From the NCBI GenBank assembly GCA_014380005.1, contig JACMKT010000152.1:62001-126000 (forward strand): a DNA stretch of 64,000 bases. The letters run 5' to 3'. Both the position numbers and the translations under genes were made by a program. Positions 48,810 to 56,721 of the stretch are shown one piece after another. The notes under the pieces were generated by a model, which was not told the origin of the DNA, searched no databases, and was given only the letters and a program-made list of their open reading frames with translations. Each line of letters begins with the position of its first letter. Position 1 is the first letter of the stretch. The stretch is from Rhodospirillales bacterium. GTDB taxonomy: Bacteria > Pseudomonadota > Alphaproteobacteria > Rhodospirillales > Magnetospirillaceae.

Positions 48810-49561
48810 CCAAGCTGTCCGCTTTGGTGGTCGCCCATAACGAGGAAGCCCGTCTGGCCGCCTGCCTGGAAAAGCTGGCCTTCGCCGACGAGTTGGTGGT
48901 GGTGTGCGACAAATGCACGGATGCCACCCCGGACATCGCACGCCGCTTCGGTGCCCGCGTGGTCGAGGGGTCTTGGGACATCGAAGGCGACCGCCGCAAT
49001 ACCGGCATCGAGATCTGCACCGGCGATTGGGTGCTGGAAGTGGATGCGGACGAACATGTGCCGCCCGCCTTGGCCGAGGAAGTCCGCCGGGTGATCCAGA
49101 CCACCGCCTATGATTGGCACGAAATCCTGGTGGACAATTACATCGGCGACCGGCTGGTGCGGCACGGTTGGGGCGCCAGCTACGGCAAGGCGGCCTATCC
49201 CGGCCTGTTCAAGAAGGGCGTCAAGGTGTGGGGGCGCGACCGGGTGCACCCGTCGCTGAAATGGTCGGGCCGCAAGGGACCCATGCTGGCGAACCGGCTG
49301 AACCATTATGTGGACCGCAATATCTCGGACATGATCCGCCGGCTGGATGCCTATTCCACCGCCAAGGCGCGCGATCTGCGCGATAAGGGACAGACTTGGG
49401 GGTCCACCGCGTCCAATGTGCGCCGGCTGGTCAGCCGTTTCTTCAAATGCTATGTGCGGCGCGGCGGCTATAAGGAAGGCGGCTACGGCTTCATCATCGC
49501 CGTGTGCGCCGGGCTGTATCCGCTGCTGTCGCATTTCAAGGCCAGGTACGAGAAGGATTGA
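48806..49561 (+). CDS. Glycosyltransferase family 2 (WaaE/KdtX-like)
   Basis: LSALVVAHNEEARLAACLEKLAFADELVVVCDKCTD, EVDADEHV; C-terminal RRGGYKEGGYGFIIAVCAGLYPLLSHFKARYE. Confidence 0.88.
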   Translation: MTKLSALVVAHNEEARLAACLEKLAFADELVVVCDKCTDATPDIARRFGARVVEGSWDIEGDRRNTGIEICTGDWVLEVDADEHVPPALAEEVRRVIQTTAYDWHEILVDNYIGDRLVRHGWGASYGKAAYPGLFKKGVKVWGRDRVHPSLKWSGRKGPMLANRLNHYVDRNISDMIRRLDAYSTAKARDLRDKGQTWGSTASNVRRLVSRFFKCYVRRGGYKEGGYGFIIAVCAGLYPLLSHFKARYEKD

Positions 49562-49576
49562 CGGAGCGGAGCGACT

Positions 49577-49650
49577 GGCCCATTGAGGGCCCGCGAGCTT
49601 ATGCGAGCGTGAGCCCAGGGCGCCGGAGGCGCCCGCCCGGCGCCTGAGGG
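49577..49650. repeat. Tandem-hairpin intergenic element (copy A)
   Basis: GGCCC-ATTGA-GGGCC (49577-49591) and GGGCGCC-GGA-GGCGCCC (49618-49634), then GCCCGGCGCCTGAGGG (49635-49650), exactly repeated at 52918-52933. Confidence 0.6.
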
Positions 49651-49668
49651 GCATATAAGGAGAATTTC

Positions 49669-50709
49669 ATGGCTCGCATCGTCATGGCCGATGACGGCAT
49701 CGTCTTCGATGGCCGCACGTTAGAGGAACGTCCGCTGGGCGGGGCCGAGACCTCGTTCATCGAGATGGCAAACGCCCTGGCGGCGCGCGGTCATGACGTG
49801 CTGGTCTGTAATAAATGCGAGACGGAAATTGTCCATCGTGGCGTGACGTGGCGGCCCATCACCCAGGGCATTCCCGACCATGCCGACCTTTACATCCCCA
49901 ATCGCGGCGACAAGCTGTTGAAGCAGTGCCGCCGGGCCAAGCGGGTCATCTTCTGGATTCATAATCCGGCGGGCTATCTGCTGAAATGGCGCTACCAGTG
50001 GAAACTGGCATGGCGCCGCCCGACCATCGTGTTTTCGGGCGCCAGCCATGCGGGCACCTATCCGTCCTGGGCCTTTGCCGGCGGGCGCGAGACCGTGCTG
50101 TACGGCCTGACCGATCTGTTCTGCCACGCCACGGAACGCACCCAAGCGCCGCCGCCCAAGGTGGTGTTTACCTCCAACCCCATGCGCTCGCTGGATTGGC
50201 TGCTGGATGTGTGGGAAAGCCGCATCCATCCGGCCCTGCCCAAGGCCGAGCTGCACGTCTTCGCCGGTATGGCCACCTATGGCGCGGCCGGTGCGGCCAA
50301 GGCGGGCAAGATGGGGCCGGTGCTGGAGCGCGCCAATGCGTTGGCCGGCAAGGGCGTGCTGTTGCGCGGCCCGGTGCCCAAGGCCCAATTGGTGGGGGAA
50401 CTGGCCTCGGCCCGCGCCCTGCTGTATCGCGGCGACATCGGCGAGACGTTCTGTTCGGCGGTGGCCGAAGCTCAGGCCATGGGCCTGCCCGCTGTGCTGG
50501 AAGACATCGCCTGCATGAAGGAACGGGTGGTGGAGGGCCGCACCGGATGGGCGGTGGCCGACGCCGAAGCCTTCGCCCAACGGGCCATTCAGGTGCTGGG
50601 CGACGACGCGTTGTGGCTTGCCATGCACAAGGATTGCCTTGCCCTGCAACGGTCGTGGCGCTGGGATCAGGCGGCGGCGGAATTCGAGCGGGTGGGCGGG
50701 TTGTCGTGA
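49669..50709 (+). CDS. Glycosyltransferase family 4-like protein
   Basis: GGAETSFIEMANALAARGHDVLVCNK, GETFCSAVAEAQAMGLPAVLEDIACMKERVV. Confidence 0.78.
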   Translation: MARIVMADDGIVFDGRTLEERPLGGAETSFIEMANALAARGHDVLVCNKCETEIVHRGVTWRPITQGIPDHADLYIPNRGDKLLKQCRRAKRVIFWIHNPAGYLLKWRYQWKLAWRRPTIVFSGASHAGTYPSWAFAGGRETVLYGLTDLFCHATERTQAPPPKVVFTSNPMRSLDWLLDVWESRIHPALPKAELHVFAGMATYGAAGAAKAGKMGPVLERANALAGKGVLLRGPVPKAQLVGELASARALLYRGDIGETFCSAVAEAQAMGLPAVLEDIACMKERVVEGRTGWAVADAEAFAQRAIQVLGDDALWLAMHKDCLALQRSWRWDQAAAEFERVGGLS

Positions 50710-51809
50710 GGCAATTCTTCACCAATCTGGCGCTGACGCTGGCCTCGACCCTGGTGTTTCTGATGCTGTGCGAGGCGGCGTTGTGGCTGGTGGCACCGCC
50801 GCCCAAACCGCCTTTCCCCAAGGACATGTTCACCATCATGGACGGCACCTGGGTGGTCACGCCCGGCTTTTCCGGCCAGATGGACAATCGGGTGGATTTC
50901 CGTGGCAAGCAGGCCACCGCCGACGGCAAGGGCCGCCGCGTGGTGCCGGCGGCTCCCGCCGATGCCCCTGTTCACGTGAAGGTGTTGGGCGACAGCCAGA
51001 CCTTCGGCCATGGCCTGTCCGATGACGAAAGCTGGCCCAACCGGCTGCAGGAAGCCCTGAGCGCGCGCGGCATCAACGCCAAGGTGGAAAATCTGGGCGT
51101 GCCGGCCATCAATGTGGACCAATACGTGGTGCGCCTGCGCAACATTGCCGGGGAATTGCACCCCGGCGATGTGGTGGTGGTCGGCATCAGTTGGAATGAT
51201 TTGACCACGCCCCAGGACGTGGACCAGCCGGCGGTGCAGATGGTGGGCGGCTATATGGTCAGCTCCGCCAGCGGCAGCGACGAAAGCAAGCAAGCCCGCG
51301 TCCGTCTGTACGATGCCACCGGCATCGCTTTGCCGCCGCTGCAGGATTTGAAAAGCTTTCTGGACGGGCTAAGCCAGACCTCCGCCCTGGTGCATAACCT
51401 TTATCCGCGCGCCAAGGCCATCTATTACCGCCTGCGCCAGAACCGCCCGCTTGATGCCATTACCGGCGCCAAGGTGCCCGAGGCCAATATGTTCCTGCTG
51501 TCGCGCATGCGGGACATGGCCGCCGCCAAGGGGGCGAAATTCGTGGTGGCTTTGCTGCCCGACCGCATGTTCTTCGAGGATGACGCCTACCGCATCTATT
51601 CCGCCGGCGGACGCGATTATCCCGAGCAGAATTACATGGGCTACCTAGCGCGGCCCCTGTGCGAGCGTTTCGCCCTGACCTGCGTGGATAGCTTCCCGCT
51701 GCTGCACGACAATCAGCACATCCCGGTGGCTTATCGGGTGGATGGTCACTACACCCCCGAGGGGGCGCGGCTGATCGGCCCGTGGCTGGCCGGTCAACTG
51801 TTTCCCTGA
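50706..51809 (+). CDS. Membrane-anchored SGNH/GDSL hydrolase-like protein (GTG start)
   Basis: N-terminal TM; VKVLGDSQTFGHGLSDDESWPNRLQEAL, VVVVGISWNDLT, C-terminal VDGHYTPEGARLIG. Confidence 0.78.
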   Translation: MRQFFTNLALTLASTLVFLMLCEAALWLVAPPPKPPFPKDMFTIMDGTWVVTPGFSGQMDNRVDFRGKQATADGKGRRVVPAAPADAPVHVKVLGDSQTFGHGLSDDESWPNRLQEALSARGINAKVENLGVPAINVDQYVVRLRNIAGELHPGDVVVVGISWNDLTTPQDVDQPAVQMVGGYMVSSASGSDESKQARVRLYDATGIALPPLQDLKSFLDGLSQTSALVHNLYPRAKAIYYRLRQNRPLDAITGAKVPEANMFLLSRMRDMAAAKGAKFVVALLPDRMFFEDDAYRIYSAGGRDYPEQNYMGYLARPLCERFALTCVDSFPLLHDNQHIPVAYRVDGHYTPEGARLIGPWLAGQLFP

Positions 51810-52796
51810 TTACTCGCTGGGCCAGCCGTTGCGCCCATGCCACGCGCAGGCGGACCCCACCATGGTGGGCAAATCCGAGCGCCGGGGCGTCCAGCCCAGG
51901 ACCCGGCGGGCCAATTGGGCGTCGGCCACCAGAACCGGGGTGTCACCGGGACGGCGGGGGCCTTCGGTCATTTTGACCGGGCAGCCGGTCTGACGTTCCA
52001 CTTCGGCGATGACCTGACGGACGGAAAAGCCGGTGCCGGTGCCCAGATTCATGGGCTGGCCCGGTTTGCCCGCCCACAGATGGTCCAGGGCCAGCAGATG
52101 GGCTTCGGCGATATCGGACACATGGACATAGTCGCGGATGCCGGTGCCGTCGGCGGTGTCGTAATCGTTGCCATGCACGGCCAGCACGTGCCCGTCTTCC
52201 AAGGCCGCCCGGATGGTCAGCGGGATCAGATGGGTTTCCGGGTGATGCATCTCGCCGATATGGCCGCTGTCATCGGCGCCGCAGGCGTTGAAATAGCGCA
52301 ACGCCTGGGGCCGCAGCCAGCCGGCGGCGGCGCAATCGTCCAGCAACCGTTCGCAGATGGCTTTCGAGGCGCCATAGGGGTTGACCGGCGCCAGCGGGGC
52401 GGCCTCGGTCACCGGGCAAATGGCCGGGATGCCGTAGACCGATGCGGTGGAGGAAAATACCAGGGTTTCCAGCCCGGTGGCGCGCATGGCCTGCAACAAA
52501 CCCAGCATGCCGCCCACATTGGCCTGATGGTATTCCAGCGGTTTGGCGACGGATTCGCCGGCCATGATCAGCCCGGCCAGATGAATGGCGGCCACCGGCT
52601 TGTGGCGCCGGATCACCTGGGTCAGGCCGTCGGAATTTTCCACCGCCACCTGTTCGAAGGCACCCCAGCGCACGGCCTCGCGCCGACCGGTGCGCAGATC
52701 ATCCACCGCCACGGGTTCCAGATTGCGCTCAGCCAGCGCTTTGCAGACATGGCTGCCGATATAGCCGGCGCCGCCGGTGACGATGATACGATCCAT
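51810..52796 (-). CDS. galE: UDP-glucose 4-epimerase
   Basis: IIVTGGAGYIGSHVCKAL, VFSSTASVYG, NPYGASKAICERLL, YFNACGAD.SG.IGE.H.PETHLIPL, IRDYVHVSDIAEAH. Confidence 0.95.
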   Translation of the reverse strand: MDRIIVTGGAGYIGSHVCKALAERNLEPVAVDDLRTGRREAVRWGAFEQVAVENSDGLTQVIRRHKPVAAIHLAGLIMAGESVAKPLEYHQANVGGMLGLLQAMRATGLETLVFSSTASVYGIPAICPVTEAAPLAPVNPYGASKAICERLLDDCAAAGWLRPQALRYFNACGADDSGHIGEMHHPETHLIPLTIRAALEDGHVLAVHGNDYDTADGTGIRDYVHVSDIAEAHLLALDHLWAGKPGQPMNLGTGTGFSVRQVIAEVERQTGCPVKMTEGPRRPGDTPVLVADAQLARRVLGWTPRRSDLPTMVGSACAWHGRNGWPSE

Positions 52797-52800
52797 GCAT

Positions 52801-52830
52801 CATATACGGATGGGCGCGTCATCCTGTCAA
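52801..52830 (-). promoter_or_regulatory. Candidate sigma70 promoter for galE, predicted to yield a leaderless mRNA
   Basis: Reverse strand: TTGACA (52830-52825), then TATATG (52806-52801) after 18 nt, or GTATAT after 17 nt; start codon ATG at 52796. Confidence 0.55.
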
Positions 52831-52859
52831 TTCAGGGTAGGGCGCTAGATAATGTCCAC

Positions 52860-52936
52860 GGTCGCAAGTGCGACCGCGCGCCTTATGGCGCGGGAGCCAA
52901 GCCCGGCGGAGCAGGGCGCCCGGCGCCTGAGGGCGC
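52860..52936. repeat. Tandem-hairpin intergenic element (copy B)
   Basis: GGTCGCA-AG-TGCGACC (52860-52875), CGCGCC-TTAT-GGCGCG (52877-52892), GCGCCC-N9-GGGCGC (52916-52936); shares a 16-bp exact block with copy A. Confidence 0.6.
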
Positions 52937-52938
52937 TA

Positions 52939-53088
52939 TTAAAAATCAGTGCAGCGTCCGGCCTTTTCCCAATCGCCGAAGCGGGTGGGTTCCGGTCCCT
53001 GCGGGCCGCCCACTTCAGCGGGCGGCTGAGGCGTATCTTTGGCCGGTTCCGGGGTGGTCTCGGCAGGCTTTTTCTCGGTCTCGCTCAT
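52939..53088 (-). CDS. DUF1674 family small protein (succinate dehydrogenase assembly factor 4-like), absent from the supplied ORF track
   Basis: Reverse-strand 49-aa translation MSETEKKPAETTPEPAKDTPQPPAEVGGPQGPEPTRFGDWEKAGRCTDF; C-terminal GGPxGPEPTRxGDWEKxGRCxDF is the family signature. Confidence 0.9.
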   Translation of the reverse strand: MSETEKKPAETTPEPAKDTPQPPAEVGGPQGPEPTRFGDWEKAGRCTDF

Positions 53089-53166
53089 GGACTTCTCCAA
53101 AGCTCTTGAATGGTCTCGGGGACAGACTTATTCCTCTTGCGCTGCATTGTGAAGGCCCCGTATCCC

Positions 53167-54129
53167 ATGAGCATCGCCCGCACCGGATTGCTGCTTGCCG
53201 CCCTGACCGGGCTGTTCCTGGCTATCGGCTATATGGTCGGCGGCCAAGGCGGCATGATGATCGCTTTGTTGGTGGCGGTCGCCATGAACGGCTTCGCCTA
53301 TTGGAATTCCGACCGCATGGTGCTGTCCATGTACGGCGCCCAGCCGGTGGACCGCACCAGCGCCCCCGGTCTGGTCAGCATCGTCGAGCGCCTGTCCGCG
53401 CGGGCGGGCATTCCCATGCCGGCGGTTTATGTCATCGACGAGGCTCAGCCCAATGCCTTCGCCACCGGGCGCGACCCCCAGCATGCCTCGGTGGCGGCAA
53501 CCACCGGCTTGCTGGATTTGCTGTCGCCGCAAGAGGTTGAGGGGGTCATGGCCCACGAGCTGGCCCATGTGAAGAACCGCGACACCCTGATCATGACCAT
53601 CACCGCCACCTTCGCCGGCGCCATCGGCATGCTGGCGAATTTTGGCATGCTGTTCGGCGCTACCCGCAATGATGACGGCGAGGGCGGGCATCCCTTCGGC
53701 TTCGTCGGCGGCATCATCGCCGCCATCGTCGCCCCCCTGGCCGCCATGCTGGTGCAGATGGCCATCAGCCGCACCCGCGAATATGCCGCCGATCAGGAAG
53801 GCGCGCGCATCTGCGGCAATCCGTTGTGGCTCGCCAATGCGCTGGAGCGGCTGGAGCAGGGGGCTCAGCATATCCCCAATGCCGCCGCCCAAAGCCATCC
53901 CGCCACCGCCCATCTGTTCATCGTCAATCCCCTGGCCGGCGGCAGCGGCGACAATCTGTTTTCCACCCATCCCGCCATGGCGAACCGCGTCGGCGCCCTG
54001 CGCGCCCTGGCTGCCAGCATGGGCATGACCTGGGACGTGCGTGCTCAGCAGCAGCCCAGTCCGCAGCAGCCGCAAACCGGGTCCGGTCCGTGGGGCGGGG
54101 CACCCCGGCGCCGTGGTCCGTGGGGGTGA
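53167..54129 (+). CDS. htpX: M48 family zinc metalloprotease HtpX
   Basis: N-terminal TMs, [66 protein letters not shown]. Confidence 0.96.
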   Translation: MSIARTGLLLAALTGLFLAIGYMVGGQGGMMIALLVAVAMNGFAYWNSDRMVLSMYGAQPVDRTSAPGLVSIVERLSARAGIPMPAVYVIDEAQPNAFATGRDPQHASVAATTGLLDLLSPQEVEGVMAHELAHVKNRDTLIMTITATFAGAIGMLANFGMLFGATRNDDGEGGHPFGFVGGIIAAIVAPLAAMLVQMAISRTREYAADQEGARICGNPLWLANALERLEQGAQHIPNAAAQSHPATAHLFIVNPLAGGSGDNLFSTHPAMANRVGALRALAASMGMTWDVRAQQQPSPQQPQTGSGPWGGAPRRRGPWG

Positions 54130-54169
54130 TTTTCTTTACCCGAAGGTCGGGATGCGCTAAGGGAGCGGC

Positions 54170-55453
54170 ATGAGCAAGAAAGCCCCGTCGCCCCGCCACG
54201 TCGCCCTGGATCTCGTGTCCGAGGTATTGGACCGCCGCCGCCTGTTGGACGAGGCGTTCGCCGCCCATCCCCACATGGCTTCGCTTGAAGGGCGCGACCG
54301 CGCCTTCGCCCGCCTGCTGGCCGCTACCACCTTGCGCCGTCAGGGCCAGATCGACGCGCTGGTGGCGAAATTCGTCGGCAAGCCGCCCACCAAGCTGATC
54401 CGTCATGTGCTGCGCCTGGGTGTGGCCCAATTGCTGTTCCTGGAAACGCCGCCCCATGCCGCCATCGCCACCAGCGTGGATTTGACGCGCGAGCTGGCGC
54501 TGAACGGTTTCGCCGGTCTGGTCAACGCCGTGCTGCGCCGGGTGGATACCGAAGGCCGCGTGCTGCTGGCCGCTCAGGATGCGGTGCGGCTGAACATTCC
54601 GGTCTGGCTGTGGAACAGCTGGGATTCCCATTATGGGCCAGAGCGCGCCGCCGCCATCGCCGCCGCCTGCCTGACCGAGGCATCCCTGGACATCACCGTG
54701 GCGGGCGATCCCGCCGCCTGGGCCGAGCGGCTGGAGGCTCAGTTGCTGCCCACCGGCAGCCTGCGCCGCAGCGGTTGCGACATCACCGCGCTGCCCGGAT
54801 TCGAAGACGGCGCGTGGTGGGTGCAAGACGCCGCCGCCGCCCTTCCGGCCCGCCTGCTGGGCGACATCCAGGGCAAGCGCGTGGCCGATCTTTGCGCTGC
54901 CCCCGGTGGCAAGACTCTGCAATTGGCCGCTGCCGGTGCTCAGGTCACCGCCATTGATCTGTCGGAAAAGCGCCTGCGCCGCGTCCACGAAAATCTGGCC
55001 CGCGCCAAGCTGTCGGCGGAGATCATCGCCGCCGACGTGGCGGCGTGGCAGCCCGAAACCCTGTTCGACGGCGTGTTGCTGGATGCGCCGTGCAGCGCCA
55101 CCGGCACCCTGCGCCGCCATCCCGACGGGTTGTGGCTGAAAAGCGCCGCCGAGGTCACCAAGCTGGCCGGCGTCCAGGCCCGCCTGCTGCGCGCCGCCGC
55201 CGCCATGGTGCGGCCCGGTGGCACGCTGCTGTATTGCGTGTGCTCGTTGCAGGCGGAAGAGGGTGCGCCGCAGATCGACGCCCTGCTGGCCGAAGGCGCG
55301 CCGTTCCGCCGCAAGCCCATCACGCCGTCCGAGATCGGCGGTTTGGCCGAGGCCATCACCCCTGATGGCGATCTGCGCACCTTGCCCTATCACATGGGCG
55401 AATTGGGCGGCATGGACGCCTTCTTCGCCGCCCGTCTGGAACGCCTGCCGTGA
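54170..55453 (+). CDS. rsmB: RsmB/NOP family RNA cytosine methyltransferase
   Basis: NusB-like N-terminus; VADLCAAPGGKTLQLAAAGAQVTAIDLSEKRL, VLLDAPCSATGTLRRHPD, LLYCVCSLQAEEG. Confidence 0.93.
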   Translation: MSKKAPSPRHVALDLVSEVLDRRRLLDEAFAAHPHMASLEGRDRAFARLLAATTLRRQGQIDALVAKFVGKPPTKLIRHVLRLGVAQLLFLETPPHAAIATSVDLTRELALNGFAGLVNAVLRRVDTEGRVLLAAQDAVRLNIPVWLWNSWDSHYGPERAAAIAAACLTEASLDITVAGDPAAWAERLEAQLLPTGSLRRSGCDITALPGFEDGAWWVQDAAAALPARLLGDIQGKRVADLCAAPGGKTLQLAAAGAQVTAIDLSEKRLRRVHENLARAKLSAEIIAADVAAWQPETLFDGVLLDAPCSATGTLRRHPDGLWLKSAAEVTKLAGVQARLLRAAAAMVRPGGTLLYCVCSLQAEEGAPQIDALLAEGAPFRRKPITPSEIGGLAEAITPDGDLRTLPYHMGELGGMDAFFAARLERLP

Positions 55454-55989
55454 GCGTGCGTCCCTTCGTCCTGGTGGACCGCGACGGGACCATGAACGTG
55501 GAAAAGGATTATCTGTCCGATCCCGCGCAGTTGGAACTGATCCCCGGCACCGCCGAAGGATTGCGGCGCTTGCAGGATGCCGGCTACGGCATTGCCGTGG
55601 TGACCAATCAATCGGGCATCGCGCGGGGCTATTTCGATTTGGACCGCTTGGCCGTTATCCATGCCCGCCTGCGCGAGATGCTGGCGGCGGATGGCGTCGC
55701 CATCGATGGCATCTACAGCTGCCCCCATGGCCCGGCGGATGCGTGCGACTGCCGCAAGCCGCTGCCCGGCATGGTGCGCCAAGCCGTGGCCGAGCACGGT
55801 TTCGATCCGGCCCGCGCGTTCATGATCGGCGACAAGGAAGTGGATGTGGAAATGGGGCTGGCGGTGGGTGCCACCACCATTCTGGTGCGCACGGGTTACG
55901 GGCGCAAATACGAGCCCACCACCAAGGCCCATCATGTGGCGGATAATCTGGCTCAGGCGGCGGACATCATTCTTGGGGGCAAGGCCTGA
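55450..55989 (+). CDS. gmhB: D-glycero-D-manno-heptose-1,7-bisphosphate 7-phosphatase-like HAD protein
   Basis: FVLVDRDGTMNVEKDYLSDP, VVTNQSGIARGYF, CPHGPADACDCRKPLPGM, MIGDKEVDVEMG. Confidence 0.9.
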   Translation: MSVRPFVLVDRDGTMNVEKDYLSDPAQLELIPGTAEGLRRLQDAGYGIAVVTNQSGIARGYFDLDRLAVIHARLREMLAADGVAIDGIYSCPHGPADACDCRKPLPGMVRQAVAEHGFDPARAFMIGDKEVDVEMGLAVGATTILVRTGYGRKYEPTTKAHHVADNLAQAADIILGGKA

Positions 55990-56059
55990 GCAAGCTTTCT
56001 GTTGCCCCTAAGCGCCACATTGGTTAAGCCATGAAGTCTGCTTATTCGGTGCCCTTTCC

Positions 56060-56680
56060 ATGAATTTTCCGTCCGTTCCCTATAGCGACCCCGCCGCCTA
56101 TTTCGCCGCCTATGCCGAGCGTCTGGCCAAGGCTGCCGCTTCGGTCCGCCCCGAGGCCCTTGCCGCCGCCGCCGCCCTGATGGCCGATGCCATGGAGCGC
56201 GATGCGCAGATTTACGTGTGCGGCAACGGTGGCTCCGCCGCCATCGCCAATCATCTGGTGTGCGACTGCGTCAAATCCATCCAGACCGATACAGAGCTGA
56301 AGCCGCGCGTTCACTCGCTGTCCAGCAACGTGCCGTTCATGACGGCGGTGGCCAACGATATTTCCTATGCCGAGGTGTTCGCCTACCAGCTGAAAAGCTA
56401 TGGCCGTCCGGGCGATTTGCTGCTGACCATCAGCTCGTCGGGGGATTCGGAAAACATCGTCCGCGCCATCGCCGCCGCCCACGACATCGGCATGGCCTCC
56501 ATCGCCTTTTCCGGTTTCTCCGGTGGCCGCTCGGCGCAGATGGCGCAAACCGTGCTGCATGTGGATTCGGACAATTACGGCGTGGTGGAAGACGTGCACC
56601 AATCGCTGATGCATGCCCTGGCGCAGTTCATCCGCCAATCCAAGATGCCCGCCGAACTGGTGGCGACCCGCCGGTTCTGA
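56060..56680 (+). CDS. gmhA: SIS-domain sedoheptulose-7-phosphate isomerase-like protein
   Basis: QIYVCGNGGSAAIANHLVCD, LLTISSSGDSENIVRAI, VVEDVHQSLMHALAQFIR. Confidence 0.85.
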   Translation: MNFPSVPYSDPAAYFAAYAERLAKAAASVRPEALAAAAALMADAMERDAQIYVCGNGGSAAIANHLVCDCVKSIQTDTELKPRVHSLSSNVPFMTAVANDISYAEVFAYQLKSYGRPGDLLLTISSSGDSENIVRAIAAAHDIGMASIAFSGFSGGRSAQMAQTVLHVDSDNYGVVEDVHQSLMHALAQFIRQSKMPAELVATRRF

Positions 56681-56721
56681 CCGCCAACCGCCCGTCTTGC
56701 GGGTCCTGACTGGATTTTGCC

